A stretch of DNA of 64,000 bases from Paraclostridium sordellii (GTDB taxonomy: Bacteria; Bacillota; Clostridia; Peptostreptococcales; Peptostreptococcaceae): the NCBI RefSeq assembly GCF_000953675.1, contig NZ_LN679998.1:1967963-2031962 (forward strand), read 5' to 3'. The notes beneath the pieces were generated by a model. The model had not been told where the DNA came from. It saw nothing but the letters and a program-made list of their open reading frames with translations, and ran no database searches. The number at the start of each line of letters is the position of its first letter. Positions within the stretch are counted from its first letter, which is position 1. The translations under genes and the position numbers were made by a program. Below, piece by piece: positions 34,230 through 43,081 of this stretch.

Positions 34230-34949
34230 TTAATTTAGATTAAATTCATTTAAAATTTGTTTTTTAAGTGATTCATCATCTATTACTGATTTTGTACAAT
34301 TGTGATTGCTAAAGGTTGTAGATGTATTTCCTCCATGTATTATTACCATAAAATTTCCTTTTTGTAAAACTTTGTGATTCAAATTTATAGCTCCTAAATG
34401 ACCGCCTTCCAGCTTATGTCTATATCCTTTTAGGTATTCATCTACTTTATAAATATGAGTGTAAAATGGAGGTGACAACGCATACCATAATCCTAGCTTA
34501 TCTGCATTTATATCATAAACGTACCCTTCTTGATTTATTATACATTGAACTGAGTTATCATTAAAATCAATTAACTGTTGAACAAAACTTGGATGATACA
34601 TATCATCGCTATCTAATCTAACCATATAAAGGTATTCATAGTCTGAAATCAAATCTTTTATAACTTTTTCACCTTCACATGTAAATATTATATTTTCTGC
34701 AAGTTTAGGGTATTTACTTAAAGCTTCAAAAACCAAATTTTCACTTGTTTTTACATAGTTTACTACAGCTGTAAAAGATTGATTAGTTTGGTTGATAAGA
34801 CTTTTATACGTATGTTTCATAAATACATCCATTCTATAATCAATCCATTCTTTTGTTAACCTAGGTGGTTCAATATTTTTATTTTTAAAAACAAAATCAA
34901 ACTCAAATGTATTAAATCCAATATGAAAAATTACTTTTTTATCTTTCAT
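34230..34949 (-). CDS. Putative rhamnosyltransferase-family glycosyltransferase
   Basis: 239 residues. The arrangement VIFHIGFNTFEF...PRLTKEWIDYRMDVF, then YEYLYMVRLDSDDMYHPSFVQ (DSDD metal motif), matches the putative rhamnosyl transferase family and other small GT-A enzymes. The C-terminal third contains the conserved GGHLGAINLNHKV and ends without a membrane anchor. The ATG has an excellent AGGAGG site. Single gene. The exact sugar is an inference from the family name, not established. Confidence 0.75.
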   Translation of the reverse strand: MKDKKVIFHIGFNTFEFDFVFKNKNIEPPRLTKEWIDYRMDVFMKHTYKSLINQTNQSFTAVVNYVKTSENLVFEALSKYPKLAENIIFTCEGEKVIKDLISDYEYLYMVRLDSDDMYHPSFVQQLIDFNDNSVQCIINQEGYVYDINADKLGLWYALSPPFYTHIYKVDEYLKGYRHKLEGGHLGAINLNHKVLQKGNFMVIIHGGNTSTTFSNHNCTKSVIDDESLKKQILNEFNLN

Positions 34950-35087
34950 AATTCCTCCTGTATAATCTAGGTTATTTATAGAATTTTTTCTACTCTAAAT
35001 AATATGTATCTCTACAAGAAATAGTTACATTTGTATTTATTTTACAAATTATATATTCATTTTATATATTAGATTTTAATTGAAAAT

Positions 35088-35135
35088 AGACATAAAAAAG
35101 ATTACCATCAACCTATGATAATCTTTTTTATGTCT
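35088..35135 (-). terminator. Strong intrinsic terminator
   Basis: A stem of about 20 bp (AGACATAAAAAAGATTA against TAATCTTTTTTATGTCT) with a few mismatches near the loop, after the alcohol dehydrogenase gene. Confidence 0.85.
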
Positions 35136-35142
35136 ATTTATT

Positions 35143-36312
35143 TTAAGCTAATTCAGGTTCTTTTCCCATAGCTTTACTTAATATCTCTTTTACATCTTGA
35201 TGAGTTGCTTTTATTGGGTTTGTTAATCCACAAGCATCTTTAAGTGCATTATCTGCCAAAGTATCAAAATCTTCTACTTTCACACCTAATTCTTTTAAAC
35301 CTGATGGAATACCTACATCACTTGATAATTTTCTTATAGCATTTATACAAGATTTTGCACCTTCTTCATCACTCATATTACTTGTATCTACTCCCATAAA
35401 CTTAGCAATATCTTTAAGCTTATTACTACTTACTCTAGAGTTAAACTCTTGAACTTCTGGCAGTAAAATCGCATTACATACTCCATGAGGAAGATTATAG
35501 AAGCCTCCAAGTTGATGAGCTATTGCATGGACATATCCAAGTGAAGCTGAGTTAAATGCCATACCTGCTAAATATTCAGCATAGGCCATCATATCCCTAG
35601 CCTCCATATTAGTTCCATCTTCTACAGCATCTCTTAAATGTTGACTTATAAGCTCTATAGCCTTTTGAGCACATGCATCAGTTACAGGGGTAGCAGCTGT
35701 TGATACATAAGCTTCAACTGCATGAGTTAATGCATCCATACCAGTTGCTGCTGTAAGTGATTTTGGCATACTAACCATTAATTCTGGATCATTTACTGCA
35801 AGTATTGGTGTAACATTTTTATCAACTATAGCCATTTTTACATGTCTATCTTCATCTGTTATTATTGAGAAAACAGTCATCTCGGATGCAGTACCTGCTG
35901 TAGTATTTATTGATATTAATGGAAGTTGAGGTTTTTTAGATTTATTTATTCCTTCATAATCTTTTATGTTTCCTCCATTTGTAGCAACTAAGGCTATCCC
36001 CTTTGCACAATCGTGTGGAGAACCTCCTCCATAAGATATTACAAAGTCACAATCGTTTTCTTTTAAAATTTCAACTCCATCCATTACATTTTTTACAGTT
36101 GGATTTGGTTGTGATCCTGGATAAACTACATAATTTATATTATTTTCTTCTAAAAGATCAGTTACCCCTTTAAACTCCTCACTTTTTGAAGATCTTTTAC
36201 CACATACTATTAAGGCTTTTTTAAGACCTCTTGAATTTATCTCCTCTGATATTTTCTTAACACATCCTGGTCCCATTAAACTTATGTTTGGCATAAAAAA
36301 TGCATAACTCAT
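35143..36312 (-). CDS. Iron-containing alcohol dehydrogenase
   Basis: 389 residues of the type III Fe-ADH family (1,3-propanediol/butanol/ethanol type), reducing an aldehyde with NAD(P)H during fermentation. [14 protein letters not shown] binds the dinucleotide. The metal ligands lie in [13 protein letters not shown] (Asp and His), [11 protein letters not shown] (His) and NLPHGVCNA (His). Length and order are complete. The ATG follows GGGGGTAAAA. Monocistronic. The true substrate cannot be read, though 1,3-propanediol-type members share the GxxSPHDxAKG loop. Confidence 0.92.
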   Translation of the reverse strand: MSYAFFMPNISLMGPGCVKKISEEINSRGLKKALIVCGKRSSKSEEFKGVTDLLEENNINYVVYPGSQPNPTVKNVMDGVEILKENDCDFVISYGGGSPHDCAKGIALVATNGGNIKDYEGINKSKKPQLPLISINTTAGTASEMTVFSIITDEDRHVKMAIVDKNVTPILAVNDPELMVSMPKSLTAATGMDALTHAVEAYVSTAATPVTDACAQKAIELISQHLRDAVEDGTNMEARDMMAYAEYLAGMAFNSASLGYVHAIAHQLGGFYNLPHGVCNAILLPEVQEFNSRVSSNKLKDIAKFMGVDTSNMSDEEGAKSCINAIRKLSSDVGIPSGLKELGVKVEDFDTLADNALKDACGLTNPIKATHQDVKEILSKAMGKEPELA

Positions 36313-36428
36313 ATTGTTTTACCCCCTTGATATTATGTTTTAAAACGCATTGATTGTTTTTTATTTAACACAATTATATTATATACCATTTTTTACTATA
36401 TGTATATCTTATTTCAAATTTTTCAAAA

Positions 36429-36466
36429 CAAAAAGCTTGTATATTTATAAATATACAAGCTTTTTA
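36429..36466 (-). terminator. Strong intrinsic terminator
   Basis: AAAAAGCTTGTATATTT and AAATATACAAGCTTTTT pair perfectly. It overlaps the stop of moaA. Confidence 0.9.
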
Positions 36467-37417
36467 ACCTCCAATTTGATACATATTTCTTTTAGTATCA
36501 CTTTTTTCATTTTTTATTAAATTATGTTTTTCTGGTTTATTATAAATGATTTTATTTATAAATTCTAAGAATTTATTTTCATCTTTTAAATACTCTTTTA
36601 TACTTATTTCCTCATTTGAATGTAGACACAATTTAATACTACCATTTGATGTTAGTCTTATGCGATTACAACTTTCACAAAAAGAACAACTCATAGGAGT
36701 AATAATTCCTATTCTTCCTTTACTATTTTCTATTTTATAATATTGAGCTACACTTTTTTCATTAACTTTAATAGGATCTAGATTTCTAAATTTAGCTAAA
36801 GTTTCGTTTAAGTTTATATATCCATCTTGAAAAAATTTAACTCCTTCTCCAAGTGGCATCAATTCTATAAATCTTATATCAATATCTTTTTTCTTTGCTA
36901 AATTTATAAAATCATTTAATTCATCATCATTGATTCCTTTTATTAATACACAATTAATTTTAACTTTCAAACCTAAATCTATACATTTTTCTAAAGACTT
37001 TAAAACTTTATTTAAGTTACCTCCACCAGTTATTTGTTTATATTTATATTCATTTAGAGAATCTAAACTTATATTAATGCTATTTAATCCTTTTTTAGTT
37101 AAATCCTCAATTTTTTCTAAAAGCCCTATTCCATTTGTTGTCATGCATATGTTTTCTATGTTACAAATTGTTTTTGTATACTCTATAAGTTCTTCTAAAT
37201 GTTTATATACTAATGGTTCTCCACCTGTAAATCTTATCTTTTTTATTCCTGCTTTAGAAAATACTCTTATTATAGTTTTATATTCTTCAACATCCATTTG
37301 ATTAATCTTATAATTATTTTCTACATCTTCAGGCATACAGTAAATACACCTTAAATTACACTTATCTGTTAAAGAAATTCTTAAATAGTCAATTTCTCTA
37401 TTAAACTGGTCTATCAT
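36464..37417 (-). CDS. moaA: GTP 3',8-cyclase, molybdenum cofactor biosynthesis
   Basis: 318-residue radical SAM enzyme that makes (8S)-3',8-cyclo-GTP, the first step to molybdopterin. The N-terminal cluster is LTDKCNLRCIYCMP (Cys20, Cys24, Cys27), and the C-terminal cluster is CSFCESC plus a later Cys (LCLHS). The C-terminal Gly-Gly (YQIGG) needed for activity is present. The ATG at 37417 follows GGTGGAG inside the mogA end (17 nt overlap); an in-frame GTG at 37438 lacks a ribosome-binding site. The product serves the molybdenum hydroxylase at 7.8-11.3 kb. MoaC, MoaD, MoaE and MoeA are not in the window. Confidence 0.95.
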   Translation of the reverse strand: MIDQFNREIDYLRISLTDKCNLRCIYCMPEDVENNYKINQMDVEEYKTIIRVFSKAGIKKIRFTGGEPLVYKHLEELIEYTKTICNIENICMTTNGIGLLEKIEDLTKKGLNSINISLDSLNEYKYKQITGGGNLNKVLKSLEKCIDLGLKVKINCVLIKGINDDELNDFINLAKKKDIDIRFIELMPLGEGVKFFQDGYINLNETLAKFRNLDPIKVNEKSVAQYYKIENSKGRIGIITPMSCSFCESCNRIRLTSNGSIKLCLHSNEEISIKEYLKDENKFLEFINKIIYNKPEKHNLIKNEKSDTKRNMYQIGG

Positions 37418-37901
37418 TTGCACACTCCACCGCTTCACCTTTTAAAATTTCAATTCCATGTCCAATTATATCTATAACAAATTCTATACTTTCTATAGCT
37501 CCTTTTGGACTACCTGGTAAATTTATTATTACCGTATTATTTCTTATTCCACTAATACCTCTGCTTAATATAGCTCTTTTTACTATTTTGGATGACTCCA
37601 TTCTTATATACTCACTAATTCCTGGTATTTCCCTTTCTATAACTTCCTTTGTAGCTTCAGGAGTTACATCTCTTTTTGAAAAGCCTGTACCTCCATTTGT
37701 AAGTATTAAATCTATATTAGAATTACATAATTTTATAATTTCTGATTTAAGTAATTCTTTATCATCTGGTATCATATTATAGTATTTTACTTTATAATCT
37801 TTAGTATTATTTATAAATTTAATAAGTTTTTCTCCTGTTATATCTTCTCGTTCTCCCTTAGAACCCTTATCACTTAAAGTTATAATAGAAACATTAAACA
37901 T
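37401..37901 (-). CDS. mogA: Molybdenum cofactor adenylyltransferase/MogA-MoaB family
   Basis: 166 residues of the MoCF_biosynth fold. LILTNGGTGFSKRDVTPEAT is the molybdopterin-binding signature (TGGTG and D-x-T-P-E), followed by SRGISGIRNNTVIINLPGSPKGA. It adenylates molybdopterin before metal insertion, or acts like MoaB. Both types share the fold, so naming is tentative. It is the first gene of a two-gene operon with moaA. The ATG has GAGGGTGG. Confidence 0.9.
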   Translation of the reverse strand: MFNVSIITLSDKGSKGEREDITGEKLIKFINNTKDYKVKYYNMIPDDKELLKSEIIKLCNSNIDLILTNGGTGFSKRDVTPEATKEVIEREIPGISEYIRMESSKIVKRAILSRGISGIRNNTVIINLPGSPKGAIESIEFVIDIIGHGIEILKGEAVECANDRPV

Positions 37902-37962
37902 ATATCCACCCTCTTATACATTTTTATAACTTTAATTTTATCATATTTCTTTTTAATATAAC

Positions 37963-37992
37963 AAAAAAACTCATGTAGTTACATGAGTTTTA
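37963..37992 (-). terminator. Intrinsic terminator
   Basis: AAAACTCATGTA and TACATGAGTTTT pair around GT with a T-run, after the S66 peptidase gene. Confidence 0.9.
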
Positions 37993-37997
37993 ATTCT

Positions 37998-38927
37998 TTA
38001 TTTTGTTAATATTATCTCTTTATTACTAGCATCTAAAAAACAATCTACACCTAAGGGCATACTAATCATAGATTTACAATGTCCAGATTGTAAATTATAT
38101 ATACATGGTTTTTTATAGTTTTTAACTTTATCTATTAATAAATCATATATATTAAAGTCATCTTCATTTTCTTTCTCACACTTTTCAAAATCTCCAAAAA
38201 TAATTCCGCTACACTGTTCAAATTTTCCAGACAGTTCCAATTGTGTTAGCATTCTATCTAATTTATAAATATTTTCACCGATTTCTTCTATAAATAAAAT
38301 TTTATTTTTTACGTCTATTTCATACTCACTTCCTATAGTACTTGCTATTAAAGATAAATTTCCTCCTACTATTTTACCTCTAGCCTGCCCATTTGTTATT
38401 GTATATATTTTCTCATTATCAGGATTTTTCAACTCTAATTTATCTTCCATATTTATCATGTCAATAAATGATTTATAAGTAAATTCATCCCAATTAGGTG
38501 AAGTTGAAGCCATAATACCATGATATGTTACTAGATTGCATTTTTGATTAAATGCTATATGAAGTGCTGTTATATCTGAATATCCTATAAAAACCTTTGG
38601 ATTATTTCTTATAATGTCGTAATTTATTTTATCAAGTATCCTAGGAGTTCCATATCCGCCCCTAAGGCATAAAATTCCATTAATATTTCTATCATTAAAC
38701 ATAAATTCAATATCTTTAACCCTTTTTTCATCATCTCCTGCTAAATATCCCTTATAGTTTAAATAACATGTTTCTCCCAATTTTACTTCATATCCAAAAC
38801 TTTCAATAGTTTTTTTTACTTCATCTAACTCTTCATATAATGAATCTTTTGACTTTGGTTTATATGGACTAGATGGTGATATAATTCCAATTGTATCTCC
38901 CTTTTCTAACTTTTTTGGAAATATCAT
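37998..38927 (-). CDS. LD-carboxypeptidase, peptidase family S66 (LdcA/MccF type)
   Basis: 309 residues, cytoplasmic. The serine nucleophile is Ser117 in FIGYSDITALH, with oxyanion loop CLRGGYGTPRIL; the Glu lies near 214-218 in LFIEEIGENIYKLDRM and the His is His283 in SGHCKSMISMPLG. LdcA removes the terminal D-alanine from murein tetrapeptides for recycling, while MccF cleaves microcin C; the loop that separates the two is not decisive by eye. It lies 36 nt downstream of alanine racemase in one operon, which favours the cell-wall role. Confidence 0.88.
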   Translation of the reverse strand: MIFPKKLEKGDTIGIISPSSPYKPKSKDSLYEELDEVKKTIESFGYEVKLGETCYLNYKGYLAGDDEKRVKDIEFMFNDRNINGILCLRGGYGTPRILDKINYDIIRNNPKVFIGYSDITALHIAFNQKCNLVTYHGIMASTSPNWDEFTYKSFIDMINMEDKLELKNPDNEKIYTITNGQARGKIVGGNLSLIASTIGSEYEIDVKNKILFIEEIGENIYKLDRMLTQLELSGKFEQCSGIIFGDFEKCEKENEDDFNIYDLLIDKVKNYKKPCIYNLQSGHCKSMISMPLGVDCFLDASNKEIILTK

Positions 38928-38963
38928 TTTGTTCCCCCTTTTTTAAGTTTACTCTGTTAAATT

Positions 38964-40055
38964 CTATTTTTTATATACCCTCTCTACTCTTTTAGATATA
39001 AGGCTCATTATTTCATTTCTATTCGTATTGCACAAGCTAGCTATTTCTAAAATACTGGGCCCATTTTCGCCATAAAAAATCACATCTTTATCATAATCCT
39101 TCTTATCTAAATTACTTAAATCAATCACCATTTGATCCATACAAATCTTTCCTAAGATATCACATTGTTTATTATTAACCATTACATAACCTTTATTTGA
39201 TAATTGCCTTAGAATACCATCTGCATATCCACATGGTATTATCCCAATGTATTTATCTTTATCAGATATATAAGAGTAATCATATCCTATTCCTTCCCCT
39301 TTATAGACTTTTTTTATTTGAACTATTTTAGATTTAAAAGTTATTGATTCTTGTAAATTCAAGCTAGATTCTCTACTGTTATATCCATATATGCTAGCTC
39401 CTACTCTAACCATGTCCATATGAAAATTTTTGTATGCAACCATTCCAATACTATCACAAATGTGTTTTATAGGAATATTTTTGTATTTAGAAATTTTATC
39501 TATAATATTGTTAAATCTATTAAATTGTATATAATCCATTTTTTTATCTACAAGTGCTAAATGTGAATAAATCCCTTCTATATACAAATTTTCTAGACTA
39601 AATATTAATTTTAATTCATCTATGCTATCATCTAGTTTAAAACCTAATCTATTAAATCCAGTATCTATCTTTATATGGATCTTCCCTTTTTTATTTAATC
39701 TTTTACTTTCTTCATCTATTTTATAAGCTTGCTCTAATAAAAAAACAGTTATTGTTATATCATTTTTTAAAGCTAGATTAAAATGCTCTTTTGGTATATC
39801 ACCCATAACTAAAATAGGAAGTTTTACATTATTTTCTCTAAGTTCTAAGGCTTCACTTAATGTAGCAACACATATATAATCTATATTTTTAAGGTTAATA
39901 TTTTTACACATTTCGATAGCTCCATGTCCATAAGCATTAGCTTTTATTACCATTGCTAATTTAGTTTCATCATTTATAAAATTTTTTATCTCATTTATAT
40001 TATGATTTATTTTACTTAAATCAATTTCAACATGTGTATGTCTTAGAAGAGTCAT
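38964..40055 (-). CDS. alr: Alanine racemase
   Basis: 363-residue PLP enzyme that makes D-alanine for peptidoglycan. The PLP lysine is Lys38 in VIKANAYGHGA; the second catalytic base is Tyr258 in GEGIGYDYSY; RVGASIYGY and CDILGKICMDQMVIDLS are conserved. No membrane domain, so it is not the VanT type. The ATG follows GTGGAGGTG. It is co-transcribed with the S66 carboxypeptidase, and the D-aminopeptidase gene starts divergently 124 nt away, forming a D-amino-acid group. Confidence 0.96.
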   Translation of the reverse strand: MTLLRHTHVEIDLSKINHNINEIKNFINDETKLAMVIKANAYGHGAIEMCKNINLKNIDYICVATLSEALELRENNVKLPILVMGDIPKEHFNLALKNDITITVFLLEQAYKIDEESKRLNKKGKIHIKIDTGFNRLGFKLDDSIDELKLIFSLENLYIEGIYSHLALVDKKMDYIQFNRFNNIIDKISKYKNIPIKHICDSIGMVAYKNFHMDMVRVGASIYGYNSRESSLNLQESITFKSKIVQIKKVYKGEGIGYDYSYISDKDKYIGIIPCGYADGILRQLSNKGYVMVNNKQCDILGKICMDQMVIDLSNLDKKDYDKDVIFYGENGPSILEIASLCNTNRNEIMSLISKRVERVYKK

Positions 40056-40178
40056 TTACACACCTCCACTGTATTTTTTTAATTTAATATTTTTATTGAT
40101 AATAACTATGTATATTTGTTTGTATTGATAACTATATCTATAATAAAGAATTTTAATTTTTATACCTAGGAGGTCTTA

Positions 40179-40976
40179 ATGAAAATATACATAAGTGCTG
40201 ATATAGAGGGAACATGCGGAATTGTAAACTGGGAAGAAACTAACCTTAATTCAAGCTTAGGAAAGTATCATCAAATACAGATGTCTAAAGAGGTGGGATG
40301 TGCTTGTGAAGGTGCCAATGACTTAAACTGTGATTATATACTAGTAAAAGATGCTCATGGAAGCGCACGAAGTATTCAACATTCTTATCTTCCTAAAAAT
40401 ACTGAACTACTAAGGGGTTGGGCAAATAATCCACATATTATGATGGCTGGTATAAGTAATGATTTTGATGCTACTTTATTCATAGGCTATCACAGTGGTG
40501 GTGGTAAAAATGGAAATCCTCTTGCTCATACTATGAACCATTCAAAATATGACTACATAAAAATTAATGATACTATAGCCTCTGAATTCACAATAAATGC
40601 TTATACTAGTGCCTACTATAATGTTCCCGTAGCATTTTTAAGCGGAGACGAACTACTTTGTAAAAGCGCAAAAGATTTAAACCCCAATATAGTAACAGTT
40701 CCTGTTTCTAAAGGAATCGGTAATGCATCTATTTCTATACATCCTGATTTAGCTTTAGAAAAGATTAGGATTGGAGTTAAAGAAGCCTTATCTGGAGATA
40801 TATCTAGGCATTTAATAAAACTTCCTACAGTTTTTGTTATCGAAATAAAATTTAAAAATCATTTTGATGCTTACAAAGCTTCATTTTATCCAGGATGTAA
40901 GTTAATTAATAGTTCAACAATTTTGTTTGAAACAAATAATTACTATGAATTTTTAAGAATGTTTTTATTTATTTAG
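40179..40976 (+). CDS. dppA: M55 family D-aminopeptidase (DppA)
   Basis: 265 residues. KIYISADIEGTCG holds the zinc ligands Asp8 and Glu10. Further metal and active residues lie in VKDAHGSAR (Asp, His), FIGYHSGGG (His) and SEFTINAY (Glu). DppA releases D-amino acids from short peptides such as D-Ala-D-Ala and forms a decameric ring in the cytoplasm. The ATG has an ideal AGGAGG. Its position opposite alr supports a D-alanine recycling role; no dpp transport genes are next to it. Confidence 0.93.
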   Translation: MKIYISADIEGTCGIVNWEETNLNSSLGKYHQIQMSKEVGCACEGANDLNCDYILVKDAHGSARSIQHSYLPKNTELLRGWANNPHIMMAGISNDFDATLFIGYHSGGGKNGNPLAHTMNHSKYDYIKINDTIASEFTINAYTSAYYNVPVAFLSGDELLCKSAKDLNPNIVTVPVSKGIGNASISIHPDLALEKIRIGVKEALSGDISRHLIKLPTVFVIEIKFKNHFDAYKASFYPGCKLINSSTILFETNNYYEFLRMFLFI

Positions 40977-41016
40977 AAAAATGCTAATGATAATTTAAAT
41001 TATCATTAGCATTTTT
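40977..41016. terminator. Bidirectional terminator
   Basis: AAAATGCTAATGATAATTT and AAATTATCATTAGCATTTT pair perfectly between dppA and the convergent flavodoxin gene. Confidence 0.92.
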
Positions 41017-41551
41017 GACATTTGTTTATATCTTCAATTAATATCTTTATTGATTTTTTATTTGACAAATCAACTTTATTGTTAAATCCCTCGAGTATAT
41101 ATTTATCTTCTTCTGTTAGATTTTTAATACCTTTTTTCTCTATTACACTTTTTAAACCTTTCATTAAAATTTTATCTATAAAGTTTAAATTTTTATATTC
41201 AAATTCTCCTTTAAAGTTATAAAGCCTACTTTTATTTAGTTTAATGTTTTTTAAATTATTTTCTATAATTTTACTTTTTCTATCTTCATTTATATTTTCC
41301 ATACCAACTGTGAAAATATAAACTTCTTTATTTTTTAGTTTTTCGAAATTGTCATCTATAAAGTTTATTCCATTGATTTTACCTCTATATAATCCTCCTC
41401 CAAATATGATTATGTCGTATTCTTTTAAATGCTTTGATCTTATATCTGAAACTTCATATAAATCTGCATCTAAATTCAATGCTATCCATCCAGAATACTT
41501 TTTAGTACTTCCATATTTAGTTTTATATATAACGGCAATTTTATTACTCAT
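41006..41551 (-). CDS. Flavodoxin-domain protein (HemG-like)
   Basis: 181 residues of the Flavodoxin_5 type. The FMN phosphate loop IYKTKYGSTKKYSGWIA is at the N-terminus and IIIFGGGLYRGKING is the second flavin loop. The C-terminal 70 residues are helical and Lys-rich. It binds FMN and transfers electrons in the cytoplasm. HemG-type protoporphyrinogen oxidases share this fold, but no heme genes lie nearby, so the role stays open. The ATG follows TGAGGTG. Confidence 0.85.
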   Translation of the reverse strand: MSNKIAVIYKTKYGSTKKYSGWIALNLDADLYEVSDIRSKHLKEYDIIIFGGGLYRGKINGINFIDDNFEKLKNKEVYIFTVGMENINEDRKSKIIENNLKNIKLNKSRLYNFKGEFEYKNLNFIDKILMKGLKSVIEKKGIKNLTEEDKYILEGFNNKVDLSNKKSIKILIEDINKCQKC

Positions 41552-41622
41552 ATAAACACCTCATTTTGCAAAATTTACATAATAATTATATTTATATGAC
41601 TTTTATTCTCTTTTTCCTTTAA

Positions 41623-42852
41623 TTAATTTTTTATTTTTGTAAATTTTTCTAAAAATATCATTATTGATACTCCAATAAAAGATATAATAGAAATTATAAT
41701 CCATCCTGTTAAAGAATTATACTTCTCTATAATATCTCCCATAATCATAGGCCCAACTGCAAACCCAAAACCTGATATTAAAGGTAGTATAGAGCTAATT
41801 CTTCCTCTATGAGATGAGGGAGTGTTATTTGCTATAAAGGTTCCTTGATTTATAGTTATTAGTATCTCTCCTATAGTCATTATTATTATCCCTATGATAA
41901 ATATAATATAACTATTTGCAAATCCAAACATAGCAAATGCAATTGAATAAAATACCCCACCTATCGATACAACTTTTAATATATTAATTTTTTTTGTTAT
42001 AGATGTTAGTACTGGGGTTAATATTATTACAATAATCCCATTTACCCCCCCTAAAATCCCATAAAACTTAGCTCCATCTTCTAAGAAAACATTTTCAACT
42101 TGAATAGGTAAAGCAAATCCCCACTGTGAATAAGCAAAGTAATACATAAGAATTCCCATAGCAAAAAATAAAAGTTCTGGCCTTTTTAAAAGAACTTTAA
42201 AAACAGATCCATCAACACTACTTTCTAAATCATTTTTATAACATTTTGTACTTTCATCATTACTGCTATTTTTAATACCTTCTTTAACAAATATTATTAT
42301 TAATATTAAAGCTAGTAAAGTTGTTATTCCATCTCCGATAAATATTGCAGGCAAATAATTTTCATATAAAAGTCCACCGATTATTGGCCCTATACAAAAA
42401 CCTATATTAGTACCCATATAAAGCAAAGAATATGATGCTTTTCTATTATCTATATTCGTTATATCTGCATTTAAAGCTTCAAATGCAGGAGAAGATATAG
42501 AGTAAAAACAAGATGATAATATCATTAATTTTGCCATTAAAACTGATGGCTTCATAAATCCACAAGAAATTAATGTTATAGCTCCCATTAATTGAAATAT
42601 TATTATTACTTTTCTTCTTCCTATGCTGTCTGCTAGTTTACCCCCTAATATCATGCATGGTGCCTGAAATACAGATAACATAGTTACAAACATACCTGCT
42701 TCTGCAACTGACATTCCTATTTTCTGAGTTAAAATCAAGGCCATTAATGGGTGTACAAATGCTCCTAAGCTATTTACAATCCTTCCAATAAATAATATAT
42801 ATATTTCTTTTTCTAACCCTTTATAAGTCTCAAATATTTCTTTAAAATTCAT
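41623..42852 (-). CDS. Major facilitator superfamily transporter
   Basis: 409 residues with 12 hydrophobic segments in two halves. The MFS loop 2-3 motif GGKLADSIGRRKVI is clear, and the charged central loop (GIKNSSNDESTKCYKND) separates the halves. Drug efflux-like, but substrate unknown. The ATG at 42852 follows GGTGGAG; the ATG five codons up (42867) has no proper site. A terminator-like hairpin lies about 30 nt upstream of the gene, so its expression may depend on anti-termination. Confidence 0.9.
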   Translation of the reverse strand: MNFKEIFETYKGLEKEIYILFIGRIVNSLGAFVHPLMALILTQKIGMSVAEAGMFVTMLSVFQAPCMILGGKLADSIGRRKVIIIFQLMGAITLISCGFMKPSVLMAKLMILSSCFYSISSPAFEALNADITNIDNRKASYSLLYMGTNIGFCIGPIIGGLLYENYLPAIFIGDGITTLLALILIIIFVKEGIKNSSNDESTKCYKNDLESSVDGSVFKVLLKRPELLFFAMGILMYYFAYSQWGFALPIQVENVFLEDGAKFYGILGGVNGIIVIILTPVLTSITKKINILKVVSIGGVFYSIAFAMFGFANSYIIFIIGIIIMTIGEILITINQGTFIANNTPSSHRGRISSILPLISGFGFAVGPMIMGDIIEKYNSLTGWIIISIISFIGVSIMIFLEKFTKIKN

Positions 42853-42882
42853 TTTCTCCACCCTCATATTAGTTTTCTAAAA

Positions 42883-42918
42883 TAAAAAAGCTACCTTTTA
42901 ATTTTATTTTAAGATAGC
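42883..42918 (-). terminator. Terminator in front of the MFS gene
   Basis: Minus strand: GCTATCTT and AAGGTAGC pair (one G-U in RNA) over 13 nt, followed by six T. It ends transcription from the DMT gene or attenuates the MFS gene. Confidence 0.6.
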
Positions 42919-42971
42919 CTGTTTATAATTAATATTAATCAACTTAAGTTTTTAAAAGATTATTTAAAACC

Positions 42972-43000
42972 AATTTACACAATATTTTTAATTTACACAA
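42972..43000. repeat. Direct repeat upstream of the MFS gene
   Basis: AATTTACACAA occurs at about 42972 and again at about 42990, 18 bp apart, just under two helical turns. It could be an operator for a regulator of the MFS gene. Confidence 0.35.
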
Positions 43001-43081
43001 ATAAAAACTCATATTTTTAAAATATTCATTTTATAATTTAAATTTTTATTGCCTTACCTATTTTACTTCCAAAATAGATAC

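Noticed and set aside
40985-41005. TGATAATTTAAATTATCA resembles a Fur box
   Set aside because: It forms the stem of the terminator shared by dppA and the flavodoxin gene and lies after both stops, so it cannot regulate either one.
43058-43077. Short hairpin CTATTTT/AAAATAG after the DMT gene as a terminator
   Set aside because: The stem is all A/T plus one G/C pair and has no T-run, so it should be too weak.
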